The notes: generated by a model from the sequence alone, not told the origin. DNA of 64,000 nucleotides from Chryseobacterium hagamense (GCF_007991455.1 NZ_BJYJ01000002.1:248001-312000), one strand, 5' to 3'. Shown: positions 28,281 to 37,785, counted from the first letter of the stretch. A program made the numbers and translations.

Positions 28281-29768
28281 ATGAAAAATCTAAAATTAGG
28301 AATTTCAGCATTGGCACTTACTGTTGCTTCTACTGTGTTCGCTCAGACTACCAACAATCCGTGGTTGATCGGGGTTGGTGCTCATGCGGAAAATCACCTT
28401 GCACAGGGAAGTAATTTCAGTAATACATTCTCTGCTAGAAACTTGACAAAAACAATGTTCAATGTGAACAATTTCTCTATTACTCCACCATTGTCAAAAC
28501 TTACCGTAGCTAGGAACATCGGTAAAGGTTTGGTTATCGACTGGCAGACTACCGTTGGTAACGTGGAAAATAAGAGATTTAACATGGGTAAAGAGTTCAT
28601 GTTGATGACAGGTCTTGGTTTCCAGGCTAAAGCTGCAGGGCTTATCTGGAACGAAGAATCTTGGTTCGATCCATATTTGAGAGTTGGTGCTAACTACCTG
28701 AGACACGATTACACTTCACTTACATTCCCAAGAATGGATGCTAACGGTGTAATGGTGAGCAATGGAGATAACGGTAACGAAAACGGTAAAGCTAACTTCT
28801 TCGCTGTAGCAGCAGGTGCTGGTGTTAACTTCTGGTTAACGAAGAACTTCGGTTTAGGAGTACAGGGAGATTACGTAGCAACTCCTGGAGATAAATCAAA
28901 CGTTGCTAATTTCTGGCAAGCTTCTGCCTCTCTTAACTTCAGATTTGGTAACAGAGACAGAGATAAGGATGGTATCTTAGATAAAGACGATTTATGTCCT
29001 GATACACCAGGTTTACCGGAATTCCAGGGATGTCCTGATACTGACGGTGACGGTGTTCCAGATAAAGACGACCAATGTCCAGATGTGGCAGGTCCGGTTG
29101 AAAACAACGGATGCCCTTGGCCAGATACAGACGGTGACGGTGTAATCGATAAAGATGACGCTTGTCCTACCGTTGCAGGTCCTGCAGAAAACAACGGATG
29201 TCCTTGGCCAGATACAGACGGTGACGGAATCCTTGATAAAGACGATGCTTGTCCTACCGTACCAGGTCTTCCTGAATACAACGGATGTCCTAAGCCTAAG
29301 AAAGTAACGGCTGAGGAATTAGAGAAAAAATTCGGAAGCGTATTCTTTGATTTCAACAAAGCGACAATCAAAGCTGAATCTAAAACAGCTTTAGATGAGG
29401 CTGCAGAGTTAATTAAGAAAGATCAAGGTAATTACCTATTAGAAGGTAGAACCGATGCTAAAGGATCTGAGGCTTACAACCTGAAATTATCCAGAGAAAG
29501 AGCTGCTGCAGTAGTTGCTGCTTTGGATGCAAGAGGTGTAGATGCCAATGCACTTAAATCTATCGGTGTAGGTAAAGCGAAAGCTACTGTACCTGCTACA
29601 GCTTCTGATGCTGAAAGACAGGTAGACAGAAAAGTAGTGGTAACGGCTATCGAAGATGCGGCTCAGTGGAATGCTCTTAAAAAGAGAGATTACGATGATC
29701 CGACTCCGGTAAAAGTGAAAAAAGCTCCGGCTAAGAAAAAAGCTCCGGCTAAAAAAAGAAGAAAATAA
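28281..29768 (+). CDS. OmpA family outer-membrane protein with thrombospondin type 3 repeats
   Basis: This 495-residue protein has a signal peptide (MKNLKLGISALALTVASTVF), an N-terminal eight-strand-type barrel to about residue 225, then calcium-binding TSP type 3 repeats of the form DTDGDGVPDKDDQCP at about 230-345. An OmpA C-terminal peptidoglycan-binding domain follows (FFDFNKATIKAESKTALDEA, then RTDAKGSEAYNLKLSRERA). The protein ends with a Lys/Ala/Pro tail (KKAPAKKKAPAKKRRK) not usual in OmpA domains. It links the outer membrane to peptidoglycan. Codon use is strongly biased (AAC, GGT, GTT rich), as expected for a highly expressed gene. Promoter and terminator are visible. Confidence 0.92.
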   Translation: MKNLKLGISALALTVASTVFAQTTNNPWLIGVGAHAENHLAQGSNFSNTFSARNLTKTMFNVNNFSITPPLSKLTVARNIGKGLVIDWQTTVGNVENKRFNMGKEFMLMTGLGFQAKAAGLIWNEESWFDPYLRVGANYLRHDYTSLTFPRMDANGVMVSNGDNGNENGKANFFAVAAGAGVNFWLTKNFGLGVQGDYVATPGDKSNVANFWQASASLNFRFGNRDRDKDGILDKDDLCPDTPGLPEFQGCPDTDGDGVPDKDDQCPDVAGPVENNGCPWPDTDGDGVIDKDDACPTVAGPAENNGCPWPDTDGDGILDKDDACPTVPGLPEYNGCPKPKKVTAEELEKKFGSVFFDFNKATIKAESKTALDEAAELIKKDQGNYLLEGRTDAKGSEAYNLKLSRERAAAVVAALDARGVDANALKSIGVGKAKATVPATASDAERQVDRKVVVTAIEDAAQWNALKKRDYDDPTPVKVKKAPAKKKAPAKKRRK

Positions 29769-29786
29769 TTAATTTTTTCTGAATAT

Positions 29787-29821
29787 AAATACCTCCAGTG
29801 TTCTGGGGGTATTTTTTTTTC
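29787..29821 (+). terminator. Rho-independent terminator after the ompA-like gene
   Basis: About 12 bp pair (ATACCTCCAG core with CTGGGGGTAT, one G-T wobble) around a TGTT loop, followed by a run of T. Confidence 0.9.
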
Positions 29822-29834
29822 GTTGACTTTTAAT

Positions 29835-29842
29835 TAATTTTG
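29835..29842 (+). promoter_or_regulatory. -7 promoter box for yebC
   Basis: TAATTTTG matches TAnnTTTG, 20 bases before the ATG at 29863 and just after the ompA-like gene terminator. No -33 TTG is at a good distance. Confidence 0.5.
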
Positions 29843-29862
29843 TTGAAAATTAAAAATTTAAA

Positions 29863-30603
29863 ATGGGAAGAGCATTTGAATATAGAAAAGCTTCTAAAAT
29901 GGCCCGATGGGATAAGATGGCCAAAACTTTCTCCAAAATAGGTAAAGATATCGCACTGGCTGTAAAAGCCGGCGGAACAGACCCTGAATCCAATCCTGCA
30001 TTGCGGAGATGTATTCAGAATGCGAAAGGAGCCAATATGCCGAAAGACAATGTAGAAAGAGCCATCAAAAAAGCAAGCGGTGCCGATGCGGAAAACTATG
30101 AAGAAATTACATACGAAGGCTATGGCCAGGGCGGTGTTGCGTTTTTCGTGGAATGTACAACGAATAATACGACCAGAACGGTAGCCAACGTAAGAGCCAT
30201 TTTCAATAAGTTTGACGGTAACCTTGGGAAAAACGGTGAACTGGCTTTTATCTTCGACAGAAAAGGAATCTTTACCATTGAATTAGCACAAATCAAAATG
30301 GACTGGGATGATTTCGAAATGGAGATGATAGACGGCGGTGCGGAAGATGTAGAGAAAGACGAAGACGAAGTTATGATTACAACGGCTTTCGAGGATTTCG
30401 GTTCTTTATCCCACAAACTGGATGATTTGGGAATTGAAGCCAAAAGTGCGGAATTACAGAGGATTCCCAACAACACCAAAGAGGTAAACGAAGAGCAGTT
30501 CAAAGCAAATATGAAAATGCTGGAACGTTTTGAGGACGATGATGATGTGCAGAACGTGTACCACAACATGGAAATCACGGAAGCGCTGATGGAAACGATA
30601 TAA
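29863..30603 (+). CDS. yebC: YebC/PmpR/TACO1 family protein
   Basis: The 246-residue protein starts MGRAFEYRKASKMARWDKMA, with the family core SKIGKDIALAVKAGG, NPALRRCIQNAKGANMPKDN and the VECTTNNTTRTVANVRAIFNK segment. YebC proteins were first described as transcription regulators (PmpR); members of the family, including mitochondrial TACO1, assist translation of polyproline stretches. The length fits. A promoter box lies upstream, and the gene is separated from its neighbours by the ompA-like gene terminator and a 57-base gap. Confidence 0.93.
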   Translation: MGRAFEYRKASKMARWDKMAKTFSKIGKDIALAVKAGGTDPESNPALRRCIQNAKGANMPKDNVERAIKKASGADAENYEEITYEGYGQGGVAFFVECTTNNTTRTVANVRAIFNKFDGNLGKNGELAFIFDRKGIFTIELAQIKMDWDDFEMEMIDGGAEDVEKDEDEVMITTAFEDFGSLSHKLDDLGIEAKSAELQRIPNNTKEVNEEQFKANMKMLERFEDDDDVQNVYHNMEITEALMETI

Positions 30604-30660
30604 AAAATAATATAGCATTCATATACAGTTAATTTTCAAGTAGTTTCTTTGCATAAAACT

Positions 30661-31485
30661 ATGAAAAGAAACGTTGAATTGGTGGTGATATCGGATGTTC
30701 ATTTGGGAACTTATGGATGTAAGGCTAAAGAATTACTGAGGTATCTGAACTCTGTTCAGCCTAAAACTTTGGTGCTGAACGGGGATATCATTGATGTCTG
30801 GCAATTCAAAAAGTCTTACTTCCCTAAACCCCACCTGAAAGTGATCCGCAAGATCCTTTCCCTGGCTACAAAAAATACCGATGTGTACTACATCACCGGA
30901 AATCACGACGAGATGTTCCGTAAATTTACCGACTTCGAGCTGGGTAAGCTGAAAGTCTGCAACAAAATCTGCCTGAATATCAACGACAAAAAAACCTGGA
31001 TCTTCCACGGCGACGTATTTGATGCGTCTGTACAGCATTCCAAATGGATTGCCAAACTGGGAGGTAAGGGATACGATCTCCTGATTGTTATCAATAACGT
31101 AGTCAACTGGTTTCTGGAAAAGATGGGGCGGGAAAAATACTCCTTTTCAAAAAAAATCAAAAACAATGTAAAAAAGGCGGTGAAATACATCGGGGATTTC
31201 GAACTCACCGCTTCCGAACTGGCGATCGATAACCATTATGATTACGTAGTCTGTGGCCATATCCATCAGCCGCAGATCCGCGAAGTCGTTAATAAAAAAG
31301 GGTCATGTGTCTATATGAATTCAGGAGACTGGATTGAAAATTTATCGGCATTGGAATACCATGACAATGAATGGAGAATTTTTTATTATGACGAACACAA
31401 ACATTTGCTGAAGGATGATGTCGAGGAAATTAAGGAAATCGACAACACGGAGCTTTTAAAAATCGTAACCAGTTTTACCAAATGA
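30661..31485 (+). CDS. UDP-2,3-diacylglucosamine diphosphatase-like metallophosphoesterase (LpxH type)
   Basis: Starting at ATG 30661, the 274-residue protein has all calcineurin-type metal-binding blocks: SDVHLG, NGDIIDVW, TGNHDE, FHGDVFD and GHIHQPQ. LpxH proteins cleave UDP-2,3-diacylglucosamine to lipid X in lipid A synthesis at the inner membrane. It overlaps the following glycosyltransferase by four bases (ATGA), suggesting that the two act together on envelope lipids. The exact LpxH role rests on family resemblance; other phosphoesterases of this subfamily exist. Confidence 0.8.
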   Translation: MKRNVELVVISDVHLGTYGCKAKELLRYLNSVQPKTLVLNGDIIDVWQFKKSYFPKPHLKVIRKILSLATKNTDVYYITGNHDEMFRKFTDFELGKLKVCNKICLNINDKKTWIFHGDVFDASVQHSKWIAKLGGKGYDLLIVINNVVNWFLEKMGREKYSFSKKIKNNVKKAVKYIGDFELTASELAIDNHYDYVVCGHIHQPQIREVVNKKGSCVYMNSGDWIENLSALEYHDNEWRIFYYDEHKHLLKDDVEEIKEIDNTELLKIVTSFTK

Positions 31486-32453
31486 AAATCCTGTATGCTT
31501 TCCAGGGAACCGGCAACGGCCATGTGGCGCGTGCACAGGAAATTGTTCCTATTCTAAAGAAATATGCTGCCGTTGATACCTTAATCAGCGGTCATCAGTC
31601 GCAGTTGAAGGCAGATTTTGACATTAATTTTCAATATAGGGGAGTTTCCCTGCTTTATAATAAGACAGGCGGTTTATCCTATCGCAAAACATTTACTAAT
31701 AACAGTTTCACCGAAGCTATAAAGGACATGCGGGAAATTGAGCTTTCAAAGTACGATCTGATCATTAACGATTACGAACCGCTGACCGGCTGGGCATGCC
31801 AACTGAAAAAACTGCCGATGATCGAATTGAGCCATCAGGCATCAATGCTTTTTAAAGAAACCCCCAAACCTGAAAAAAAGGATTTTTTAGGAAATCTTAT
31901 TCTGAAATATTATGTTCCTGGTGAACGGAGAATCGGTTTTCATTTCGAAAATTATCATCCGCAGATTAAAAAGCCGGTCATCAGAAGGAAAATCAGGAAC
32001 CTTTATCCTGAAAAGAAAGGATTTTATCTGGTTTACCTGCCGAGCTTTTCAGATGAAAATATCATAAAAGTCCTCAAGCAGATTCCTGTAGAATGGAAGA
32101 TCTTCTCCAAATATTCACGCCTGCAATTCAGGAAAAATAACATTGAGGTTTTTCCGATTGATGAGCTGCAATACCTTAATGCTTTTGAAAACTGTGAAGG
32201 AATCCTGTGTAACGCAGGTTTTGAAAGTCCTGCCGAAGCTTTGTTTATGGATAAAAAGCTATTTGTTATTCCTATTCACAATCAGTATGAACAGGAGTGC
32301 AACGCCTGTGCCCTCGATAGAATGGGAATACCGAATTCGAAAGTTCTGGATCCTGAAGAAATAAGGAACTGGGTAAGTGCTGATCAGCACCTTAAAGTCG
32401 ATTATCCAGATGATATCGAGGAGATACTGGTGAATGAAGTTTTAACGCTCTAG
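31482..32453 (+). CDS. MurG-like glycosyltransferase
   Basis: This 323-residue GT-B protein begins MKILYAFQGTGNGHVARAQE, the Gly-rich N-terminal loop of MurG/GT28-type enzymes. It has a C-terminal nucleotide-sugar site CNAGFESPAEALFMDKKLFV followed by PIHNQYEQECNA. It is cytoplasmic or peripheral to the inner membrane. The acceptor is unknown. The overlap with the LpxH-like gene favours a lipid or envelope-glycan substrate. The last 12 bases overlap the convergent acetyltransferase gene. Confidence 0.8.
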   Translation: MKILYAFQGTGNGHVARAQEIVPILKKYAAVDTLISGHQSQLKADFDINFQYRGVSLLYNKTGGLSYRKTFTNNSFTEAIKDMREIELSKYDLIINDYEPLTGWACQLKKLPMIELSHQASMLFKETPKPEKKDFLGNLILKYYVPGERRIGFHFENYHPQIKKPVIRRKIRNLYPEKKGFYLVYLPSFSDENIIKVLKQIPVEWKIFSKYSRLQFRKNNIEVFPIDELQYLNAFENCEGILCNAGFESPAEALFMDKKLFVIPIHNQYEQECNACALDRMGIPNSKVLDPEEIRNWVSADQHLKVDYPDDIEEILVNEVLTL

Positions 32454-32732
32454 GAATACATCTTCTACGTCACTCATCCTTCTCATCACCGCTCTTGCAT
32501 AAGAGCAGTGCGGATATACTTTCCAGTTGTTTTCACGGGCAAATTTAATGGCTTCTTCCACCAGGTATTTTCCCATGCCCCGTCCTTCAAACTCCCGATG
32601 TACTAAAACAAAAGAGATAACCAGCCTGCCATCCTCCGGAAAGATCGTATACGTCAGTCTTCCTACTTCCTTAGTTTCATTATTCAAAGTAATAACTCCG
32701 CCGTTTCCTGATTTATTATTCTCGAATTTCAT
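32442..32732 (-). CDS. Small GNAT N-acetyltransferase (YidJ/Gcn5-like, PF14542 type)
   Basis: The 96-residue protein is a minimal GNAT fold: LTYTIFPEDGRLVISFVLVH, then the acetyl-CoA loop EFEGRGMGKYLVEEAIKFAR, ending with VYPHCSYARAVMRR. These small proteins acetylate unknown substrates. Its 3' end overlaps the end of the glycosyltransferase gene on the other strand. Confidence 0.85.
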   Translation of the reverse strand: MKFENNKSGNGGVITLNNETKEVGRLTYTIFPEDGRLVISFVLVHREFEGRGMGKYLVEEAIKFARENNWKVYPHCSYARAVMRRMSDVEDVFLER

Positions 32733-32962
32733 AATCCAATTTTAATCTGGAAGTACAAAAACCACACCGTGCAGCCTAAGTCAACAGCAAATAGTCAATG
32801 GTGAATAGTGAATCAGCTTCACTGTCTATTTTAAATCTTTCAATAAACGTTTTAGATGATACCGGAAAATAATATTCAGTTTAAAATGAAAAAGACAGTA
32901 AAATTTTAAGGACGATAATACATTCACCACTCCTTTGCAAGGCAAAATTAACCATTCAATGC

Positions 32963-33712
32963 CTAACTGTCTTTTCCCGTATAATAATTATAATCCTTGA
33001 TCACGACTCCGATAAACTGTCTTTCCGTCATTTTCGTGGCGTCCACGTCAATCTTCAGGATGCTTTTTATCTTGTCGGAAAGCCTGCTGATGACCTGCCG
33101 GTCGTCTACACGGATCGCTTTTAAGTAATTGTCCTTGATGATCCTCATATCATTATCGCTCAAAGCAATCACCTGTGGAAAAGTAGGAAGGTAATCCCCT
33201 TTGATATTTTCTAAAATTGTATGCGAAATATTAATGCTGTTTTTCAGGGAAATCACTGCTGTGCCGGCAGCAATATCTCCCAATCGCTGATTGTTTTTGG
33301 AAACGATCATGGCAATGAGGCCTACAACGCCCATAAACGTCGTATCGATAATCCGGAATATCCAGCGGATCATATAATCGCCGAATCCCGCCTGGTACCC
33401 ATCGATTTTCACTACCCTGATTTTCATTATTTTCTTACCCGGTGTCTGGCCTTCCATCAGGATTTCCAGTACCAGGGGATAAACAAATGCGGGAAAAAGA
33501 AGAGTCAGGTAGATGGCACGCATAGACCACGGATCTAGACCGTTCAGCAGGCTGCCCAAATCCAGAATATTGAAAAAAATGTAAAAAATAAGAATGCCGT
33601 ATACCACCTTGATCAGGAAGTCCAGAATAAATGCAATCATCCGGTCTCCGACACTGGCGGTATTGAAATTAATATTTACATTTTGTGAGGTATTGATGGC
33701 GATTTGAGACAT
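32963..33712 (-). CDS. RDD family membrane protein
   Basis: Using the ATG at 33712-33710 (MSQIAINTSQNVNINFNTAS) the protein has 249 residues. A much longer frame upstream runs through the divergent gene and is not believed. The RDD domain is seen as SVGDRMIAFILDFLIKVVYG, the GQTPGKKIMKIRVVK loop and a third helix region with NQRLGDIAAGTAVI. A cytoplasmic tail of about 90 residues follows. The gene is divergent from the SpoIIM-like gene, with only 27 bases between starts, and belongs to the membrane cluster that continues to DUF58. The function of the cluster is not established. Confidence 0.85.
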   Translation of the reverse strand: MSQIAINTSQNVNINFNTASVGDRMIAFILDFLIKVVYGILIFYIFFNILDLGSLLNGLDPWSMRAIYLTLLFPAFVYPLVLEILMEGQTPGKKIMKIRVVKIDGYQAGFGDYMIRWIFRIIDTTFMGVVGLIAMIVSKNNQRLGDIAAGTAVISLKNSINISHTILENIKGDYLPTFPQVIALSDNDMRIIKDNYLKAIRVDDRQVISRLSDKIKSILKIDVDATKMTERQFIGVVIKDYNYYTGKDS

Positions 33713-33739
33713 ATTTTTTATTATTTTAGCCTTACAATT

Positions 33740-34723
33740 ATGAGAGAAGTTTATTTCATTAAACAAAATAAAGAAAAATGGTTGGGAATCGAACAGGTTA
33801 TCCAGGGGAAAATTAAAAAAAATCCCGATGACCTTTCTTCGCTGTACATCAACCTGGTGAATGACCTTTCTTTTGCACAGACTTATTATCCAAAAAGCAA
33901 TACCACTGTTTACCTTAACCACCTTTCGGCCGGGATTTTCCAGAAGATCTATAAAACCAAAAGGGTAGAGCAGAACAGGCTGGTGTATTTCTTTAAGACC
34001 GAGGTTCCTCTGCTGGTCTATCACTACCGCCGGTATTTAGGATATGCTTTTCTTTTTTTTATATTATTTACCTTGATCGGCGTCCTCTCGGCGGTTTATG
34101 ATAAGGATTTCACGAAAATCATTCTCGGGGAAGACTATGTGAATCAGACCATCGAAAATATCAAGAGCGGAAATGCCGTAGGGGTTTACCAGAGCGGTTC
34201 AACCTGGGGAAGCACCATCGGAATTATTTTCAATAACATTCTAGTAGGGGCAAAGCTGTATATTTATGGCGTAACCGGAGGGATCGGGACCTTATATGCT
34301 TTGCTTTCCAACAGTGTGATGCTGGGCTCCTTTCAGTATTTCTTCTATGATTACGGAGCTCTGAAAGATAGTGCCCGGGGAATCTGGCTTCATGGTGTAT
34401 TCGAGATTTTTTCCATGGTCGTGGAAGCCATGTGCGGCCTGATCTTAGGTGCATCCATCTTATTTCCGAGAACGTATTCCCGTTTCAGCTCTTTTAAGAA
34501 CGGCTTCCGGGATTCATTTAAAATATTTTTAAGCACGGTCCCCTTTACCATCTGTGCAGGCATCATCGAAGGGTATGTGACGCGGCACGCACTGACTATG
34601 CCTTTCTTTATGAATTTAATCATCATCTTCGGCTCGCTGGTGGTGATCGGATTTTATTATTTCGTCTATCCGGCCATGGTCAATAAAAAAAACAATAATC
34701 AGATTCATCATGGAATTCTATAA
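33740..34723 (+). CDS. Stage II sporulation protein M (SpoIIM) family membrane protein
   Basis: From ATG 33740 (MREVYFIKQNKEKWLGIEQV) the protein has 327 residues. A soluble N-terminal part is followed by five or more membrane helices, including FLFFILFTLIGVLSAVYD and the family region NNILVGAKLYIYGVTGGIGT. In non-sporulating Bacteroidota this family travels with RDD, DUF4129, MoxR and DUF58 genes. It starts the rightward operon, and its end overlaps the next gene by 14 bases. Confidence 0.85.
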   Translation: MREVYFIKQNKEKWLGIEQVIQGKIKKNPDDLSSLYINLVNDLSFAQTYYPKSNTTVYLNHLSAGIFQKIYKTKRVEQNRLVYFFKTEVPLLVYHYRRYLGYAFLFFILFTLIGVLSAVYDKDFTKIILGEDYVNQTIENIKSGNAVGVYQSGSTWGSTIGIIFNNILVGAKLYIYGVTGGIGTLYALLSNSVMLGSFQYFFYDYGALKDSARGIWLHGVFEIFSMVVEAMCGLILGASILFPRTYSRFSSFKNGFRDSFKIFLSTVPFTICAGIIEGYVTRHALTMPFFMNLIIIFGSLVVIGFYYFVYPAMVNKKNNNQIHHGIL

Positions 34724-35669
34724 AAAAAGAGATTTCGGAAGTTTTATCAGCGACAGCTTTACGTTTTTCAAACTGTATGGGAAGAACTATTTTAAAAATT
34801 TTATTCTTCTGAACGGACTGCTGCTGATCCTGATGGTCATCGTTGTGGTATTGGGATTCAGGGAGTTTTTCGGTGCTGTCTTCGGATCCAATATCAGCGG
34901 GCAGAGCTATTACCTGGAACGGTATTTTTCCGATAATCTGGGAATGTTTGCCGGTTTGGGAATCTTTTTGTTTATCCTTTCAACAGCTTTAATGACGATC
35001 AATCTTCTTTTTCCTGTCTTTTACATGAAAAGGATTGCAGAAGGAAAAACCCTCATCAAAACAGATGATATTTTAAGTGATTTTAAAACCCATATCAGAA
35101 AAGTCCTGATTCTTTATCTTGGATTAACACTGTTGGTAATGCCTGCTGCTACAGTGCTTTTCGGGATTACGTACATTCTGGTCTTCCTTATTATAGGCCT
35201 GGCTTTACTGCTTTTTGTAATTCCTAACCTGTTTAATACCGTAACATTTCTCTGCTACGATTATTTTAACGGAAACAGGGGCTTTTTCGAAAGCCTGAGC
35301 TATGCCATCCGTTCACAGTTTTCATATCCGAACGGGCGGGAAAGCTCACCGTACTGGAAGTACTGGGGCGCTACCCTGATTATGGGGCTGCTGTTCTACA
35401 TCGTAAGCAGTATTTTTACAGCCGTTCCGATGATTATTTACATGATAAAACTGGGAACCTCTGCTCCGGACGGAAATTTTGAGCAGAATCCCCTGGGAGG
35501 AGATTTTGCCATTGTATTTTTCTTTATTTACGGCATCTCGACATTGTTTTCCACCTTACTGATGAACATGATGTACATCAATTCAGGACTGATGTACTAT
35601 GACAGCCGTACGGACCTTCACCAGAAAATGGAACTTGCAGAAATAGAAACCATCGGGAATAATGAATAA
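34710..35669 (+). CDS. Multi-pass membrane protein of the SpoIIM/MoxR cluster
   Basis: The 319-residue protein has about six hydrophobic segments (FILLNGLLLILMVIVVVLGF, FAGLGIFLFILSTALMTINL, GLTLLVMPAATVLFGITYIL, a further one to about 180, GLLFYIVSSIFTAVPMIIYM, and IVFFFIYGISTLFSTLLMNM). The layout resembles DUF4013-like membrane proteins, but I do not recognise a definite family. It overlaps both neighbours (14 bases upstream, 8 downstream), so it is translated with them. Such proteins accompany SpoIIM and DUF4129 genes in this phylum. Confidence 0.75.
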   Translation: MEFYKKRDFGSFISDSFTFFKLYGKNYFKNFILLNGLLLILMVIVVVLGFREFFGAVFGSNISGQSYYLERYFSDNLGMFAGLGIFLFILSTALMTINLLFPVFYMKRIAEGKTLIKTDDILSDFKTHIRKVLILYLGLTLLVMPAATVLFGITYILVFLIIGLALLLFVIPNLFNTVTFLCYDYFNGNRGFFESLSYAIRSQFSYPNGRESSPYWKYWGATLIMGLLFYIVSSIFTAVPMIIYMIKLGTSAPDGNFEQNPLGGDFAIVFFFIYGISTLFSTLLMNMMYINSGLMYYDSRTDLHQKMELAEIETIGNNE

Positions 35670-36462
35670 GCTGATTTTTCTCTTACTGATTTTTTTTACC
35701 GCTGAATATTTCTCTGCTCAGACGGAAAATGACCCGCCTCCTCCGGTATCGGAAGTATATGTAGATTCTATGGATACCGGGCATTACCGGAATATGTACC
35801 GTGCCGATTCTGTCCTGCAGAAAAATCCGGTCAGCGAAAATACCGTTTACCCCAAAAACTTTAAGCCCAATATCCCGTCACGGTATAAAGAAAAAGATTT
35901 TGATTATACCACGGTAAAGCCGCGGATGTCCTTCTGGGAAAAATTAATGAATAAGATCGGCAGATTGCTGGACCGCATTTTCGGGAAAACCATTTTCACG
36001 CGAACAGGAAACATTGCCGGTGTGCTGATCCGTTTTTTTGCTATTTTGCTGGTCGGTTTCCTGCTGTATTTCATCATTAAATATTTAATTGCCAACGGCG
36101 GAATTTCATTTTTCGGAAAGAAAAACCGGAAGCTGGAGATCAGGGAGGAAGACTTGCATGAAAACATTCATGAGATCAACTTCCCGGAAAGCATCCTGAA
36201 GTTTGAAAAGTCAGGCGATTTCCGTTCGGCGGTACGGTACCAGTTTCTGTATATCCTGAAAAAACTGAGCGATAAAAAGCTCATTGCCTGGAATCCCGAA
36301 AAAACCAATAAGGATTATCTGGCGGAGCTGAAGGCACCCCAGCTGAAAAATCAGTTTTACGACCTTGCCTATATCTTCGATTATGTCTGGTACGGAGAAT
36401 TTACCATCAATGAAGCGGATTACCTGAAATTCCGAAACCAATACCAGTCATTTAAACCGTAA
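35662..36462 (+). CDS. DUF4129 domain membrane protein
   Basis: The 266-residue protein has a signal peptide (MNKLIFLLLIFFTAEYFSAQ), a periplasmic Pro-rich segment, one membrane helix at about residues 115-140 (GVLIRFFAILLVGFLLYFII) and a cytoplasmic C-terminal DUF4129 domain: RYQFLYILKKLSDKKLIAWN and YDLAYIFDYVWYGEF. DUF4129 is often found beside or fused to transglutaminase and MoxR systems. It lies within the cluster and overlaps the gene before it by 8 bases. Confidence 0.85.
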   Translation: MNKLIFLLLIFFTAEYFSAQTENDPPPPVSEVYVDSMDTGHYRNMYRADSVLQKNPVSENTVYPKNFKPNIPSRYKEKDFDYTTVKPRMSFWEKLMNKIGRLLDRIFGKTIFTRTGNIAGVLIRFFAILLVGFLLYFIIKYLIANGGISFFGKKNRKLEIREEDLHENIHEINFPESILKFEKSGDFRSAVRYQFLYILKKLSDKKLIAWNPEKTNKDYLAELKAPQLKNQFYDLAYIFDYVWYGEFTINEADYLKFRNQYQSFKP

Positions 36463-36474
36463 TTAAACCTGATC

Positions 36475-37635
36475 ATGAACAAAACTTTCAAAATATATGC
36501 TGTAATCTTCATCGTGGTGATGATTATTCTGGCGTTGTTCGAGGTTAATAAAACGGAAAGCACAGACTGGCGTAAAAATTTTAAAACCGATCAGAAATCA
36601 CCGTTCGGGATTTTTATCTTTAACCATGAGGTCAAGGATCTTTTTAAAAATAAACTAACAAAAAGTGACCAGACGCCTTACGACTATTACAATCAGAACG
36701 AAACGAAAAAAGCGCACAATATTCTTATCATTGAGCATGAGGTGGATGGCGAATCCTGGAATAAAGTTTTCGATGAGGTAGCCAAAGGTTCGGACGCTAT
36801 GCTGATCGTCAGTGATATTCCGAAAGAAGTTTCCGACAGCATCGGATATTACGACTCCAAAATCTCGTTTGAGGAAGAAAATATATTGAAGCTTACGGAT
36901 AAAAAATACCGGAACGATTTTATCCGGCTCGATAAATTTCCATCCGGGAGAGGATTCACCTTCATCAGGCCGGGAGCGGAAGTACTGGGGAAGACCGTTG
37001 AAAAGAACAACACCGACCAGGCGAATTTCATCAGGGTAAATTATGGGAAGGGCCATTTCTACGTACATTGTGAACCGCTTTTTATCACCAATTATTATCT
37101 GTTGAAAAAAGGCAGCACAAAATATGCGCAGGATGTTTTTTCTTATCTTGATGACAGGGAAACAATATGGTTTGACGAAAGCAACACGGTGGAATCGCAT
37201 TTTTTTATGAGATTCATCCTTTCAAATCCTGCCCTGAAATATGCGTGGTGGCTCCTGTTGGGCGGACTGCTCCTTTTTATTTTCTTCAATGCCAAAAGGA
37301 AACAGCGCATCGTTCCGGTAGTGGAACCGCTGAAAAATACTTCAGTGGATTTTGTAAAGAGCATTGGGAATTTGTATTTACAGGAAGGCGATTTTCACGA
37401 TATGATGGCTAAAAAAGCCCAGTATTTCCTGAATAAAGTAAGAATGGATCTTCTGATTGACACCCAGAACCTGGACGCGGAATTTGCGAAAAAGCTTCAC
37501 CTGAAAACCGGCAAGCCCATGGAAACGATTGATGAAGCCATCGTCCTGATCAGGAAAGCGCAGGATCCGTATGCGCAGGTAATGAAAGAAGACCTTAGCA
37601 GAATGAATAAACTGCTGGATGAAATAATTAGATAA
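36475..37635 (+). CDS. DUF4350 domain protein
   Basis: The 386-residue protein has an N-terminal membrane helix (IYAVIFIVVMIILALFEV), an exoplasmic DUF4350-type domain (SPFGIFIFNHEVKDLF, LIIEHEVDGESWNKVFDEV, GKGHFYVHCEPLFITNYYLL), a second membrane helix near 255-270 (WWLLLGGLLLFIFFNA) and a cytoplasmic tail of about 110 residues. DUF4350 genes sit between DUF4129 and MoxR in this conserved cluster. The gap to moxR-like (161 bases) holds an inverted repeat, so expression may drop or change there. Confidence 0.82.
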   Translation: MNKTFKIYAVIFIVVMIILALFEVNKTESTDWRKNFKTDQKSPFGIFIFNHEVKDLFKNKLTKSDQTPYDYYNQNETKKAHNILIIEHEVDGESWNKVFDEVAKGSDAMLIVSDIPKEVSDSIGYYDSKISFEEENILKLTDKKYRNDFIRLDKFPSGRGFTFIRPGAEVLGKTVEKNNTDQANFIRVNYGKGHFYVHCEPLFITNYYLLKKGSTKYAQDVFSYLDDRETIWFDESNTVESHFFMRFILSNPALKYAWWLLLGGLLLFIFFNAKRKQRIVPVVEPLKNTSVDFVKSIGNLYLQEGDFHDMMAKKAQYFLNKVRMDLLIDTQNLDAEFAKKLHLKTGKPMETIDEAIVLIRKAQDPYAQVMKEDLSRMNKLLDEIIR

Positions 37636-37652
37636 GAACGGAATTAATAATG

Positions 37653-37785
37653 TAATAATGTAACAACGTAGCCATGTAACAGTATAAAAATAAAACAAAC
37701 ATAACAATATAAAATTCTAATCATGTCATCATTAACGATTTTGATAATTGGTAAACTGGTACATTGATAAATTGTTACATTGAAA
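37653..37785. repeat. Intergenic imperfect inverted repeat, copy 1
   Basis: Arm 37653-37686 pairs with 37752-37785 at 25 of 34 positions, with 65 bases between. The left arm agrees with 48115-48148 at 28 of 34 positions, so the two are members of one dispersed family. Confidence 0.65.

Noticed and set aside
28871..29371. Long frame antisense to the OmpA gene
   Set aside because: It mirrors the repetitive TSP3 segment and has no independent support.
32963..34024. 353-residue version of the RDD protein
   Set aside because: The extra 104 residues are antisense to the SpoIIM gene; the ATG at 33712 gives a standard RDD start.
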